Shown here: one piece after another, positions 1 to 14,849 of the stretch
Layout: every line of letters begins with the position of its first letter
Position numbering within the stretch: position 1 is the stretch's first letter
Assembly (NCBI GenBank): GCA_963691705.1
Contig: OY829537.1
Span: 54,722,304-54,786,303 of the forward strand
Direction: 5' to 3'
DNA from: Viola odorata
Taxonomy: Eukaryota; Streptophyta; Magnoliopsida; Malpighiales; Violaceae
Length of the DNA stretch: 64,000 nt
Translations under genes and position numbers: made by a program
Notes under the pieces: generated by a model
What the model was told of the DNA's origin: nothing
Databases searched by the model: none
Seen by the model: only the letters and a program-made list of their open reading frames with translations

Positions 1-146
1 TGACCTGACACAACATTATATGACGACTGTGCAGACGTGACCAGACACAACATTAAAAACATGATGTGGGGACGTGACCCTTCACAACGCTTAACAAACA
101 ACATGTGCGGAAGTGACCAGACACAACATTATCAGACGACTGTGCG
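1..146. repeat. Right end of a unit cut by the window edge
   Basis: It begins inside a c monomer (tgacctgacacaacattata) and runs through an a and a b monomer into the c that precedes the first b*. The same stretch recurs at 3033-3178, an offset of 3,032 bp, so the array continues to the left of the window. Confidence 0.85.
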
Positions 147-185
147 GACGTGATCCTTCACAATCCTTAAGAGATGACATGTGCG
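147..185. repeat. Marker monomer b*, first of 61 copies
   Basis: This is a 39-bp b variant with the core gtgatccttcacaatcc and the tail ttaagagatgacatgtgcg. It always follows a c monomer directly (the a monomer is skipped) and precedes a c monomer starting gatgtgacc or, once, gaagtgacc. Other copies start at 640, 1966, 3179, 4505, 5718, 7044, 7537, 8030, 9014, 10340, 10833, 11932 and so on up to 59647, then 63015. The copy at 42449 is altered to gtgaatcttcac. It is used here as the ruler that defines unit boundaries. Confidence 0.9.
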
Positions 186-639
186 GATGTGACCAGACAC
201 AACATTATCAGACGACATGTGTGGACGTGACCAGACACAACATTAACAACACGATGTGGGGCCGTGACCTTTCACAACACTTAACAGAAAACATATGCAT
301 ACGTGACCAGACACAACATTATCAGACGAATGTGCGGACGTAACCAAACACAACATTAACAACACGATGTGGGGACGTGACCTTTCACAACGCTTAACAG
401 ACAACATGTGCGGACGTGACCTGACACAACATTATATGACAACTGTGCAGACGTGACCAGACACAGCATTAAAAATATGATGTGGGGACGTGACCCTTCA
501 CAACGCTTAACAGACAACATGTGCGGACGTGACCAGACAAAACCATTAAAAACACGATGTGAGGGCGTGACCCTGCACAACGCTTAAGAGATGACATGTG
601 CGGAAGTGACCAGACACAACATTATCAGACGACTGTGCG
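147..639. repeat. 493-bp block (13 monomers)
   Basis: From one b* to the next the order is b*, c', a, b, c, a, b, c, a, b, a (gacaaaacc variant), b, c. Two register slips are present: a is skipped before b*, and c is skipped before the gacaaaacc-type a. The same block recurs at 7044 and 7537 and inside every 2,918-bp unit. Confidence 0.88.
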
Positions 640-3178
640 GACGTGATCCTTCACAATCCTTAAGAGATGACATGTGCGGATGTGACCAGACACAACATTA
701 TCAGACGACATGTGTGGACGTGACCAGACACAACATTAACAACACGATGTGGGGCCGTGACCTTTCACAACACTTAACAGAAAACATATGCATACGTGAC
801 CAGACACAACATTATCAGACGAATGTGCGGACGTAACCAAACACAACATTAAGAACACGATGTGGGGACGTGACCCTTCACAACGCTTAACAGACAACAT
901 GTGCGGAAGTGACCAGACACAACATTATCAGACGACATGTGTGGACGTGACCAGACACAACATTAACAACACGATGTGGGGCCGTGACCTTTCACAACAC
1001 TTAACAGAAAACATATGCATACGTGACCAGACACAACATTATCAGACGAATGTGCGGACGTAACCAAACACAACATTAACAACACGATGTGGGGACGTGA
1101 CCTTTCACAACGCTTAACAGACAACATGTGCGGACGTGACCTGACACAACATTATATGACAACTGTGCAGACGTGACCAGACACAGCATTAAAAATATGA
1201 TGTGGGGACGTGACCCTTCACAACGCTTAACAGACAACATGTGCGGACGTGACCAGACAAAACCATTAAAAACACGATGTGAGGGCGTGACCCTGCACAA
1301 CGCTTAACAGACAACATGTGCGGAATTGACCAGACACAACATTATCCGACGACATGTGCGTACCTGACCAAACACAACATTAAATACACGATGTGGGGAC
1401 GTGACCCTTCACAACGCTTGACAGACAACATGTGCGGAAGTACCAAGACACAACATTATCAGACGAATGTGCGGACGTGACCAAACACACCATTAAAAAC
1501 ACGATGTGGGGACGTGACCCTTCACAACGCTTAACAGACAACATGTGCGGACGTGACCAGACACAACATTAATAACACGAGGTGGGGGCGTGACCCTTCA
1601 CAACGCTTAAGAGATGACATGTGCGGACGTGACAAGACACAATATTAAAAACACGATGTGGGGACGTGACCCTTCATAACGCTTAACAGACGATATATGC
1701 GGACGTGACCAGACACAACATTATCGGACGACATGTGTGGACGTGACCAGACACAACATTAACAACACGATGTGGGGCCGTGACCTTTCACATCACTTAA
1801 CAGAAAACATATGCATACGTGACCAGACACAACATTATATGACGACTGTGCAGACGTGACCAGACACAACATTAAAAACATGATGTGGGGACGTGACCCT
1901 TCACAACGCTTAACAAACAACATGTGCGGAAGTGACCAGACACAACATTATCAGACGACTGTGCGGACGTGATCCTTCACAATCCTTAAGAGATGACATG
2001 TGCGGATGTGACCAGACACAACATTATCAGACGACATGTGTGGACGTGACCAGACACAACATTAACAACACGATGTGGGGCCGTGACCTTTCACAACACT
2101 TAACAGAAACACATATGCATACGTGACCAGACACAACATTATCAGACGAATGTGCGGACGTAACCAAACACAACATTAACAACACGATGTGGGGACGTGA
2201 CCTTTCACAACGCTTAACAGACAACATGTGCGGACGTGACCTGACACAACATTATATGACAACTGTGCAGACGTGACCAGACACAGCATTAAAAATATGA
2301 TGTGGGGACGTGACCCTTCACAACGCTTAACAGACAACATGTGCGGACGTGACCAGACAAAACCATTAAAAACACGATGTGAGGGCGTGACCCTGCACAA
2401 CGCTTAACAGACAACATGTGCGGAAGTGACCAGACACAACATTATCCGACGACATGTGCGTACCTGACCAAACACAACATTAAATACACGATGTGGGGAC
2501 GTGACCCTTCACAACGCTTGACAGACAACATGTGCGGAAGTGACAAGACACAACATTATCAGACGAATGTGCGGACGTGACCAAACACACCATTAAAAAT
2601 ACGATGTGGGGACGTGACCCTTCACAACGCTTAACAGACAACATGTGCGGACGTGACCAGACACAACATTAATAACACGAGGTGGGGGCGTGACCCTTCA
2701 CAACGCTTAAGAGATGACATGTGCGGACGTGACCAGACACAATATTAAAAACACGATGTGGGGACGTGACCCGTCATAACGCTTAACAGACGATATATGC
2801 GGACGTGACCAGACACAACATTATCAGACGACATGTGTGGACGTGACCAGACACAACATTAACAACACGATGTGGGGCCGTGACCTTTCACAACACTTAA
2901 CAGAAAACATATGCATACGTGACCAGACACAACATTATCAGACGAATGTGCGGACGTAACCAAACACAACATTAACAACACGATGTGGGGACGTGACCTT
3001 TCACAACGCTTAACAGACAACATGTGCGGACGTGACCTGACACAACATTATATGACGACTGTGCAGACGTGACCAGACACAACATTAAAAACATGATGTG
3101 GGGACGTGACCCTTCACAACGCTTAACAAACAACATGTGCGGAAGTGACCAGACACAACATTATCAGACGACTGTGCG
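640..3178. repeat. HOR A copy 1, 2,539 bp (67 monomers)
   Basis: It consists of a 1,326-bp block (640-1965) and a 1,213-bp block (1966-3178). The 1,326-bp block contains the extra 227-bp hexamer and the variants ggaattgacc near 1322 and gtaccaagac near 1440. The 1,213-bp block has gtgacaagac at the matching place and a private inserted c at 2110 in a b' monomer. Confidence 0.9.
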
Positions 3179-5717
3179 GACGTGATCCTTCACAATCCTT
3201 AAGAGATGACATGTGCGGATGTGACCAGACACAACATTATCAGACGACATGTGTGGACGTGACCAGACACAACATTAACAACACGATGTGGGGCCGTGAC
3301 CTTTCACAACACTTAACAGAAAACATATGCATACGTGACCAGACACAACATTATCAGACGAATGTGCGGACGTAACCAAACACAACATTAAGAACACGAT
3401 GTGGGGACATGACCCTTCACAACGCTTAACAGACAACATGTGCGGAAGTGACCAGACACAACATTATCAGACGACATGTGTGGACGTGACCAGACACAAC
3501 ATTAACAACACGATGTGGGGCCGTGACCTTTCACAACACTTAACAGAAAACATATGCATACGTGACCAGACACAACATTATCAGACGAATGTGCGGACGT
3601 AACCAAACACAACATTAACAACACGATGTGGGGACGTGACCTTTCACAACGCTTAACAGACAACATGTGCGGACGTGACCTGACACAACATTATATGACA
3701 ACTGTGCAGACGTGACCAGACACAGCATTAAAAATATGATGTGGGGACGTGACCCTTCACAACGCTTAACAGACAACATGTGCGGACGTGACCAGACAAA
3801 ACCATTAAAAACACGATGTGAGGGCGTGACCCTGCACAACGCTTAACAGACAACATGTGCGGAATTGACCAGACACAACATTATCCGACGACATGTGCGT
3901 ACCTGACCAAACACAACATTAAATACACGATGTGGGGACGTGACCCTTCACAACGCTTGACAGACAACATGTGCGGAAGTACCAAGACACAACATTATCA
4001 GACGAATGTGCGGACGTGACCAAACACACCATTAAAAACACGATGTGGGGACGTGACCCTTCACAACGCTTAACAGACAACATGTGCGGACGTGACCAGA
4101 CACAACATTAATAACACGAGGTGGGGGCGTGACCCTTCACAACGCTTAAGAGATGACATGTGCGGACGTGACAAGACACAATATTAAAAACACGATGTGG
4201 GGACGTGACCCTTCATAACGCTTAACAGACGATATATGCGGACGTGACCAGACACAACATTATCGGACGACATGTGTGGACGTGACCAGACACAACATTA
4301 ACAACACGATGTGGGGCCGTGACCTTTCACATCACTTAACAGAAAACATATGCATACGTGACCAGACACAACATTATATGACGACTGTGCAGACGTGACC
4401 AGACACAACATTAAAAACATGATGTGGGGACGTGACCCTTCACAACGCTTAACAAACAACATGTGCGGAAGTGACCAGACACAACATTATCAGACGACTG
4501 TGCGGACGTGATCCTTCACAATCCTTAAGAGATGACATGTGCGGATGTGACCAGACACAACATTATCAGACGACATGTGTGGACGTGACCAGACACAACA
4601 TTAACAACACGATGTGGGGCCGTGACCTTTCACAACACTTAACAGAAACACATATGCATACGTGACCAGACACAACATTATCAGACGAATGTGCGGACGT
4701 AACCAAACACAACATTAACAACACGATGTGGGGACGTGACCTTTCACAACGCTTAACAGACAACATGTGCGGACGTGACCTGACACAACATTATATGACA
4801 ACTGTGCAGACGTGACCAGACACAGCATTAAAAATATGATGTGGGGACGTGACCCTTCACAACGCTTAACAGACAACATGTGCGGACGTGACCAGACAAA
4901 ACCATTAAAAACACGATGTGAGGGCGTGACCCTGCACAACGCTTAACAGACAACATGTGCGGAAGTGACCAGACACAACATTATCCGACGACATGTGCGT
5001 ACCTGACCAAACACAACATTAAATACACGATGTGGGGACGTGACCCTTCACAACGCTTGACAGACAACATGTGCGGAAGTGACAAGACACAACATTATCA
5101 GACGAATGTGCGGACGTGACCAAACACACCATTAAAAATACGATGTGGGGACGTGACCCTTCACAACGCTTAACAGACAACATGTGCGGACGTGACCAGA
5201 CACAACATTAATAACACGAGGTGGGGGCGTGACCCTTCACAACGCTTAAGAGATGACATGTGCGGACGTGACCAGACACAATATTAAAAACACGATGTGG
5301 GGACGTGACCCGTCATAACGCTTAACAGACGATATATGCGGACGTGACCAGACACAACATTATCAGACGACATGTGTGGACGTGACCAGACACAACATTA
5401 ACAACACGATGTGGGGCCGTGACCTTTCACAACACTTAACAGAAAACATATGCATACGTGACCAGACACAACATTATCAGACGAATGTGCGGACGTAACC
5501 AAACACAACATTAACAACACGATGTGGGGACGTGACCTTTCACAACGCTTAACAGACAACATGTGCGGACGTGACCTGACACAACATTATATGACGACTG
5601 TGCAGACGTGACCAGACACAACATTAAAAACATGATGTGGGGACGTGACCCTTCACAACGCTTAACAAACAACATGTGCGGAAGTGACCAGACACAACAT
5701 TATCAGACGACTGTGCG
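3179..5717. repeat. HOR A copy 2, 2,539 bp
   Basis: It repeats copy 1 at a constant shift of 2,539 bp: ggaattgacc, gtaccaagac, the catcactta variant at about 4330, and the inserted c at 4649 all line up. One visible difference is a CpG-to-CpA change at 3409 (ggggacatgacc). Sharing of the inserted base shows a very recent common origin with copy 1. Confidence 0.9.
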
Positions 5718-7043
5718 GACGTGATCCTTCACAATCCTTAAGAGATGACATGTGCGGATGTGACCAGACACAACATTATCAGACGACATGTGTGGACGTG
5801 ACCAGACACAACATTAACAACACGATGTGGGGCCGTGACCTTTCACAACACTTAACAGAAAACATATGCATACGTGACCAGACACAACATTATCAGACGA
5901 ATGTGCGGACGTAACCAAACACAACATTAAGAACACGATGTGGGGACGTGACCCTTCACAACGCTTAACAGACAACATGTGCGGAAGTGACCAGACACAA
6001 CATTATCAGACGACATGTGTGGACGTGACCAGACACAACATTAACAACACGATGTGGGGCCGTGACCTTTCACAACACTTAACAGAAAACATATGCATAC
6101 GTGACCAGACACAACATTATCAGACGAATGTGCGGACGTAACCAAACACAACATTAACAACACGATGTGGGGACGTGACCTTTCACAACGCTTAACAGAC
6201 AACATGTGCGGACGTGACCTGACACAACATTATATGACAACTGTGCAGACGTGACCAGACACAGCATTAAAAATATGATGTGGGGACGTGACCCTTCACA
6301 ACGCTTAACAGACAACATGTGCGGACGTGACCAGACAAAACCATTAAAAACACGATGTGAGGGCGTGACCCTGCACAACGCTTAACAGACAACATGTGCG
6401 GAATTGACCAGACACAACATTATCCGACGACATGTGCGTACCTGACCAAACACAACATTAAATACACGATGTGGGGACGTGACCCTTCACAACGCTTGAC
6501 AGACAACATGTGCGGAAGTACCAAGACACAACATTATCAGACGAATGTGCGGACGTGACCAAACACACCATTAAAAACACGATGTGGGGACGTGACCCTT
6601 CACAACGCTTAACAGACAACATGTGCGGACGTGACCAGACACAACATTAATAACACGAGGTGGGGGCGTGACCCTTCACAACGCTTAAGAGATGACATGT
6701 GCGGACGTGACAAGACACAATATTAAAAACACGATGTGGGGACGTGACCCTTCATAACGCTTAACAGACGATATATGCGGACGTGACCAGACACAACATT
6801 ATCGGACGACATGTGTGGACGTGACCAGACACAACATTAACAACACGATGTGGGGCCGTGACCTTTCACATCACTTAACAGAAAACATATGCATACGTGA
6901 CCAGACACAACATTATATGACGACTGTGCAGACGTGACCAGACACAACATTAAAAACATGATGTGGGGACGTGACCCTTCACAACGCTTAACAAACAACA
7001 TGTGCGGAAGTGACCAGACACAACATTATCAGACGACTGTGCG
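5718..7043. repeat. HOR A copy 3, left block only (1,326 bp)
   Basis: It matches 640-1965 and 3179-4504 at shifts of 5,078 and 2,539 bp, including the catcactta variant near 6869. The 1,213-bp partner does not follow. Instead the array switches to 493-bp blocks, and the inserted c of copies 1 and 2 is absent at the matching site in the next block. Confidence 0.87.
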
Positions 7044-8029
7044 GACGTGATCCTTCACAATCCTTAAGAGATGACATGTGCGGATGTGACCAGACACAAC
7101 ATTATCAGACGACATGTGTGGACGTGACCAGACACAACATTAACAACACGATGTGGGGCCGTGACCTTTCACAACACTTAACAGAAAACATATGCATACG
7201 TGACCAGACACAACATTATCAGACGAATGTGCGGACGTAACCAAACACAACATTAACAACACGATGTGGGGACGTGACCTTTCACAACGCTTAACAGACA
7301 ACATGTGCGGACGTGACCTGACACAACATTATATGACAACTGTGCAGACGTGACCAGACACAGCATTAAAAATATGATGTGGGGACGTGACCCTTCACAA
7401 CGCTTAACAGACAACATGTGCGGACGTGACCAGACAAAACCATTAAAAACACGATGTGAGGGCGTGACCCTGCACAACGCTTAAGAGATGACATGTGCGG
7501 ACGTGACCAGACACAACATTATCAGACGACTGTGCGGACGTGATCCTTCACAATCCTTAAGAGATGACATGTGCGGATGTGACCAGACACAACATTATCA
7601 GACGACATGTGTGGACGTGACCAGACACAACATTAACAACACGATGTGGGGCCGTGACCTTTCACAACACTTAACAGAAAACATATGCATACGTGACCAG
7701 ACACAACATTATCAGACGAATGTGCGGACGTAACCAAACACAACATTAACAACACGATGTGGGGACGTGACCTTTCACAACGCTTAACAGACAACATGTG
7801 CGGACGTGACCTGACACAACATTATATGACAACTGTGCAGACGTGACCAGACACAGCATTAAAAATATGATGTGGGGACGTGACCGTTCACAACGCTTAA
7901 CAGACAACATGTGCGGACGTGACCAGACAAAACCATTAAAAACACGATGTGAGGGCGTGACCCTGCACAACGCTTAAGAGATGACATGTGCGGAAGTGAC
8001 CAGACACAACATTATCAGACGACTGTGCG
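7044..8029. repeat. Tandem doublet of the 493-bp block
   Basis: 7044-7536 and 7537-8029 are two near-identical copies of the 13-monomer block. Small differences include tgaccgttcac near 7885 in the second copy, where the first has tgacccttcac, and gcggacgtgacc against gcggaagtgacc just before the following b*. This lies at the switch from the 2,539-bp to the 2,918-bp HOR. Confidence 0.88.
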
Positions 8030-9013
8030 GACGTGATCCTTCACAATCCTTAAGAGATGACATGTGCGGATGTGACCAGACACAACATTATCAGACGACA
8101 TGTGTGGACGTGACCAGACACAACATTAACAACACGATGTGGGGCCGTGACCTTTCACAACACTTAACAGAAAACATATGCATACGTGACCAGACACAAC
8201 ATTATCAGACGAATGTGCGGACGTAACCAAACACAACATTAAGAACACGATGTGGGGACGTGACCCTTCACAACGCTTAACAGACAACATGTGCGGAAGT
8301 GACCAGACACAACATTATCAGACGACATGTGTGGACGTGACCAGACACAACATTAACAACACGATGTGGGGCCGTGACCTTTCACAACACTTAACAGAAA
8401 ACATATGCATACGTGACCAGACACAACATTATCAGACGACATGTGTGGACGTGACCAGACACAACATTAACAACACGATGTGGGGCCGTGACCTTTCACA
8501 ACACTTAACAGAAAACATATGCATACGTGACCAGACACAACATTATCAGACGAATGTGCGGACGTAACCAAACACAACATTAAGAACACGATGTGGGGAC
8601 GTGACCCTTCACAACGCTTAACAGACAACATGTGCGGAAGTGACCAGACACAACATTATCAGACGACATGTGTGGACGTGACCAGACACAACATTAACAA
8701 CACGATGTGGGGCCGTGACCTTTCACAACACTTAACAGAAAACATATGCATACGTGACCAGACACAACATTATCAGACGAATGTGCGGACGTAACCAAAC
8801 ACAACATTAACAACACGATGTGGGGACGTGACCTTTCACAACGCTTAACAGACAACATGTGCGGACGTGACCTGACACAACATTATATGACGACTGTGCA
8901 GACGTGACCAGACACAACATTAAAAACATGATGTGGGGACGTGACCCTTCACAACGCTTAACAAACAACATGTGCGGAAGTGACCAGACACAACATTATC
9001 AGACGACTGTGCG
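8030..9013. repeat. 984-bp block with expanded hexamers
   Basis: This 26-monomer block follows the 493-bp doublet. It contains a tandem 114-bp trimer duplication and a second trimer-sized addition before the next b*, so it is two hexamer steps longer than the 530-bp blocks at 46960 and 52755. Confidence 0.82.
8328..8555. repeat. Perfect-register 114-bp trimer duplication
   Basis: The segment starting tgtgtggacgtgaccagac at 8328 is repeated from 8442 at a shift of exactly 114 bp. Because 114 is divisible by three, this duplication keeps one reading frame open across it, which explains the locally longer open frame. No coding function is implied. Confidence 0.85.
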
Positions 9014-11931
9014 GACGTGATCCTTCACAATCCTTAAGAGATGACATGTGCGGATGTGACCAGACACAACATTATCAGACGACATGTGTGGACGTGACCA
9101 GACACAACATTAACAACACGATGTGGGGCCGTGACCTTTCACAACACTTAACAGAAAACATATGCATACGTGACCAGACACAACATTATCAGACGAATGT
9201 GCGGACGTAACCAAACACAACATTAAGAACACGATGTGGGGACGTGACCCTTCACAACGCTTAACAGACAACATGTGCGGAAGTGACCAGACACAACATT
9301 ATCAGACGACATGTATGGACGTGACCAGACACAACATTAACAACACGATGTGGGGCCGTGACCTTTCACAACACTTAACAGAAAACATATGCATACGTGA
9401 CCAGACACAACATTATCAGACGAATGTGCGGACGTAACCAAACACAACAATAACAACACGATGTGGGGACGTGACCTTTCACAACGCTTAACAGACAACA
9501 TGTGCGGACGTGACCTGACACAACATTATATGACAACTGTGCAGACGTGACCAGACACAGCATTAAAAATATGATGTGGGGACGTGACCCTTCACAACGC
9601 TTAACAGACAACATGTGCGGACGTGACCAGACAAAACCATTAAAAACACGATGTGAGGGCGTGACCCTGCACAACGCTTAACAGACAACATGTGCGGAAG
9701 TGACCAGACACAACATTATCCGACGACATGTGCGTACCTGACCAAACACAACATTAAATACACGATGTGGGGACGTGACCCTTCACAACGCTTGACAGAC
9801 AACATGTGCGGAAGTACCAAGACACAACATTATCAGACGAATGTGCGGACGTGACCAAACACACCATTAAAAACACGATGTGGGGACGTGACCCTTCACA
9901 ACGCTTAACAGACAACATGTGCGGACGTGACCAGACACAACATTAATAACACGAGGTGGGGGCGTGACCCTTCACAACGCTTAAGAGATGACATGTGCGG
10001 ACGTGACAAGACACAATATTAAAAACACGATGTGGGGACGTGACCCTTCATAACGCTTAACAGACGATATATGCGGACGTGACCAGACACAACATTATCA
10101 GACGACATGTGTGGACGTGACCAGACACAACATTAACAACACGATGTGGGGCCGTGACCTTTCACAACACTTAACAGAAAACATATGCATACGTGACCAG
10201 ACACAACATTATATGACGACTGTGCAGACGTGACCAGACACAACATTAAAAACATGATGTGGGGACGTGACCCTTCACAACGCTTAACAAACAACATGTT
10301 CGGAAGTGACCAGACACAACATTATCAGACGACTGTGCGGACGTGATCCTTCACAATCCTTAAGAGATGACATGTGCGGATGTGACCAGACACAACATTA
10401 TCAGACGACATGTGTGGACGTGACCAGACACAACATTAACAACACGATGTGGGGCCGTGACCTTTCACAACACTTAACAGAAAACATATGCATACGTGAC
10501 CAGACACAACATTATTAGACGAATGTGCGGACGTAACCAAACACAACATTAACAACACGATGTGGGGACGTGACCTTTCACAACGCTTAACAGACAACAT
10601 GTGCGGACGTGACCTGACACAACATTATATGACAACTGTGCAGACGTGACCAGACACAGCATTAAAAATATGATGTGGGGACGTGATCCTTCACAACGCT
10701 TAACAGACAACATGTGCGGACGTGACCAGACAAAACCATTAAAAACACGATGTGAGGGCGTGACCCTGCACAACGCTTAACAGACAACATGTGCGGAAGT
10801 GACCAGACACAACATTATCAGACGACTGTGCGGACGTGATCCTTCACTATCCTTAAGAGATGACATGTGCGGATGTGACCAGACACAACATTATCAGACG
10901 ACATGTGTGGACGTGACCAGACACAACATTAAAACCACGATGTGGGGACGTGACCTTTCACAACGCTTAACAGACAACATGTGCGGACGTGACCTGACAC
11001 AACATTATATGACAACTGTGCAGACGTGACCAGACACAGCATTAAAAATATGATGTGGGGACGTGACCCTTCACAACGCTTAACAGACAACATGTGCGGA
11101 CGTGACCAGACAAAACCATTTAAAACACGATGTGAGGGCGTGACCCTGCACAACGCTTAACAGACAACATGTGCGGAAGTGACCAGACACAACATTAACC
11201 GACGACATGTGCGTACCTGACCAAACACAACATTAAATACACGATGTGGGGACGTGACCCTTCACAACGCTTGACAGACAACATGTCCGGAAGTGACAAG
11301 ACACAACATTATCAGACGAATGTGCGGACGTGACCAAACACACCATTAAAAATACGATGTGGGGACGTGACCCTTCACAACGCTTAACAGACAACATGTG
11401 CGGACGTGACCAGACACAACATTAATAACACGAGGTGGGGGGGTGACCCTTCACAACGCTTAAGAGATGACATGTGCGGACGTGACCAGACACAATATTA
11501 AAAACACGATGTGGGGACGTGACCCTTCATAACGCTTAACAGACGATATATGCGGACGTGACCAGACACAACATTATCAGACGACATGTGTGGACGTGAC
11601 CAGACACAACATTAACAACACGATGTGGGGCCGTGACCTTTCACAACACTTAACAGAAAACATATGCATACGTGACCAGACACAACATTATCAGACGAAT
11701 GTGCGGACGTAACCAAACACAACATTAACAACACGATGTGGGGACGTGACCTTTCACAACGCTTAACAGACAACATGTGCGGACGTGACCTGACACAACA
11801 TTATATGACGACTGTGCAGACGTGACCAGACACAACATTAAAAACATGATGTGGGGACGTGACCCTTCACAACGCTTAACAAACAACATGTGCGGAAGTG
11901 ACCAGACACAACATTATCAGACGACTGTGCG
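9014..11931. repeat. HOR B unit 1, 2,918 bp (77 monomers)
   Basis: The block order is 1,326 + 493 + 1,099 bp, with b* at 9014, 10340 and 10833. Diagnostic variants are catgtatggacg at about 9315 in the hexamer and catgttcgg at 10300. A tattag variant near 10515 is private to this unit within the B array. Confidence 0.9.
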
Positions 11932-14849
11932 GACGTGATCCTTCACAATCCTTAAGAGATGACATGTGCGGATGTGACCAGACACAACATTATCAGACGA
12001 CATGTGTGGACGTGACCAGACACAACATTAACAACACGATGTGGGGCCGTGACCTTTCACAACACTTAACAGAAAACATATGCATACGTGACCAGACACA
12101 ACATTATCAGACGAATGTGCGGACGTAACCAAACACAACATTAAGAACACGATGTGGGGACGTGACCCTTCACAACGCTTAACAGACAACATGTGCGGAA
12201 GTGACCAGACACAACATTATCAGACGACATGTATGGACGTGACCAGACACAACATTAACAACACGATGTGGGGCCGTGACCTTTCACAACACTTAACAGA
12301 AAACATATGCATACGTGACCAGACACAACATTATCAGACGAATGTGCGGACGTAACCAAACACAACAATAACAACACGATGTGGGGACGTGACCTTTCAC
12401 AACGCTTAACAGACAACATGTGCGGACGTGACCTGACACAACATTATATGACAACTGTGCAGACGTGACCAGACACAGCATTAAAAATATGATGTGGGGA
12501 CGTGACCCTTCACAACGCTTAACAGACAACATGTGCGGACGTGACCAGACAAAACCATTAAAAACACGATGTGAGGGCGTGACCCTGCACAACGCTTAAC
12601 AGACAACATGTGCGGAAGTGACCAGACACAACATTATCCGACGACATGTGCGTACCTGACCAAACACAACATTAAATACACGATGTGGGGACGTGACCCT
12701 TCACAACGCTTGACAGACAACATGTGCGGAAGTACCAAGACACAACATTATCAGACGAATGTGCGGACGTGACCAAACACACCATTAAAAACACGATGTG
12801 GGGACGTGACCCTTCACAACGCTTAACAGACAACATGTGCGGACGTGACCAGACACAACATTAATAACACGAGGTGGGGGCGTGACCCTTCACAACGCTT
12901 AAGAGATGACATGTGCGGACGTGACAAGACACAATATTAAAAACACGATGTGGGGACGTGACCCTTCATAACGCTTAACAGACGATATATGCGGACGTGA
13001 CCAGACACAACATTATCAGACGACATGTGTGGACGTGACCAGACACAACATTAACAACACGATGTGGGGCCGTGACCTTTCACAACACTTAACAGAAAAC
13101 ATATGCATACGTGACCAGACACAACATTATATGACGACTGTGCAGACGTGACCAGACACAACATTAAAAACATGATGTGGGGACGTGACCCTTCACAACG
13201 CTTAACAAACAACATGTTCGGAAGTGACCAGACACAACATTATCAGACGACTGTGCGGACGTGATCCTTCACAATCCTTAAGAGATGACATGTGCGGATG
13301 TGACCAGACACAACATTATCAGACGACATGTGTGGACGTGACCAGACACAACATTAACAACACGATGTGGGGCCGTGACCTTTCACAACACTTAACAGAA
13401 AACATATGCATACGTGACCAGACACAACATTATCAGACGAATGTGCGGACGTAACCAAACACAACATTAACAACACGATGTGGGGACGTGACCTTTCACA
13501 ACGCTTAACAGACAACATGTGCGGACGTGACATGACACAACATTATATGACAACTGTGCAGACGTGACCAGACACAGCATTAAAAATATGATGTGGGGAC
13601 GTGATCCTTCACAACGCTTAACAGACAACATGTGCGGACGTGACCAGACAAAACCATTAAAAACACGATGTGAGGGCGTGACCCTGCACAACGCTTAACA
13701 GACAACATGTGCGGAAGTGACCAGACACAACATTATCAGACGACTGTGCGGACGTGATCCTTCACTATCCTTAAGAGATGACATGTGCGGATGTGACCAG
13801 ACACAACATTATCAGACGACATGTGTGGACGTGACCAGACACAACATTAAAACCACGATGTGGGGACGTGACCTTTCACAACGCTTAACAGACAACATGT
13901 GCGGACGTGACCTGACACAACATTATATGACAACTGTGCAGACGTGACCAGACACAGCATTAAAAATATGATGTGGGGACGTGACCCTTCACAACGCTTA
14001 ACAGACAACATGTGCGGACGTGACCAGACAAAACCATTTAAAACACGATGTGAGGGCGTGACCCTGCACAACGCTTAACAGACAACATGTGCGGAAGTGA
14101 CCAGACACAACATTAACCGACGACATGTGCGTACCTGACCAAACACAACATTAAATACACGATGTGGGGACGTGACCCTTCACAACGCTTGACAGACAAC
14201 ATGTCCGGAAGTGACAAGACACAACATTATCAGACGAATGTGCGGACGTGACCAAACACACCATTAAAAATACGATGTGGGGACGTGACCCTTCACAACG
14301 CTTAACAGACAACATGTGCGGACGTGACCAGACACAACATTAATAACACGAGGTGGGGGGGTGACCCTTCACAACGCTTAAGAGATGACATGTGCGGACG
14401 TGACCAGACACAATATTAAAAACACGATGTGGGGACGTGACCCTTCATAACGCTTAACAGACGATATATGCGGACGTGACCAGACACAACATTATCAGAC
14501 GACATGTGTGGACGTGACCAGACACAACATTAACAACACGATGTGGGGCCGTGACCTTTCACAACACTTAACAGAAAACATATGCATACGTGACCAGACA
14601 CAACATTATCAGACGAATGTGCGGACGTAACCAAACACAACATTAACAACACGATGTGGGGACGTGACCTTTCACAACGCTTAACAGACAACATGTGCGG
14701 ACGTGACCTGACACAACATTATATGACGACTGTGCAGACGTGACCAGACACAACATTAAAAACATGATGTGGGGACGTGACCCTTCACAACGCTTAACAA
14801 ACAACATGTGCGGAAGTGACCAGACACAACATTATCAGACGACTGTGCG
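11932..14849. repeat. HOR B unit 2, 2,918 bp
   Basis: It repeats unit 1 at a shift of 2,918 bp, with catgtatgg at 12233 and catgttcgg at 13218. Its 493-bp block carries a private gtgacatgac variant near 13530, where neighbours have gtgacctgac. Confidence 0.9.

Noticed and set aside
288..302. catatgcatacgtg in b' monomers as a promoter or operator dyad
   Set aside because: The short palindromes (catatg, atgcat) are part of one monomer variant repeated dozens of times. Nothing downstream would be a transcribed gene.
640..5717. Near-identical 2,539-bp copies as an assembly artefact
   Set aside because: Copies differ at specific sites (for example 3409), and the third copy lacks the inserted c shared by the first two. 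This argues for real distinct copies, although only raw reads can settle exact copy number.
8250..8567. Frame of 105 codons with a 38-residue internal repeat
   Set aside because: The internal repeat is simply the 114-bp trimer duplication, which is divisible by three. The same DNA elsewhere is closed by stops.
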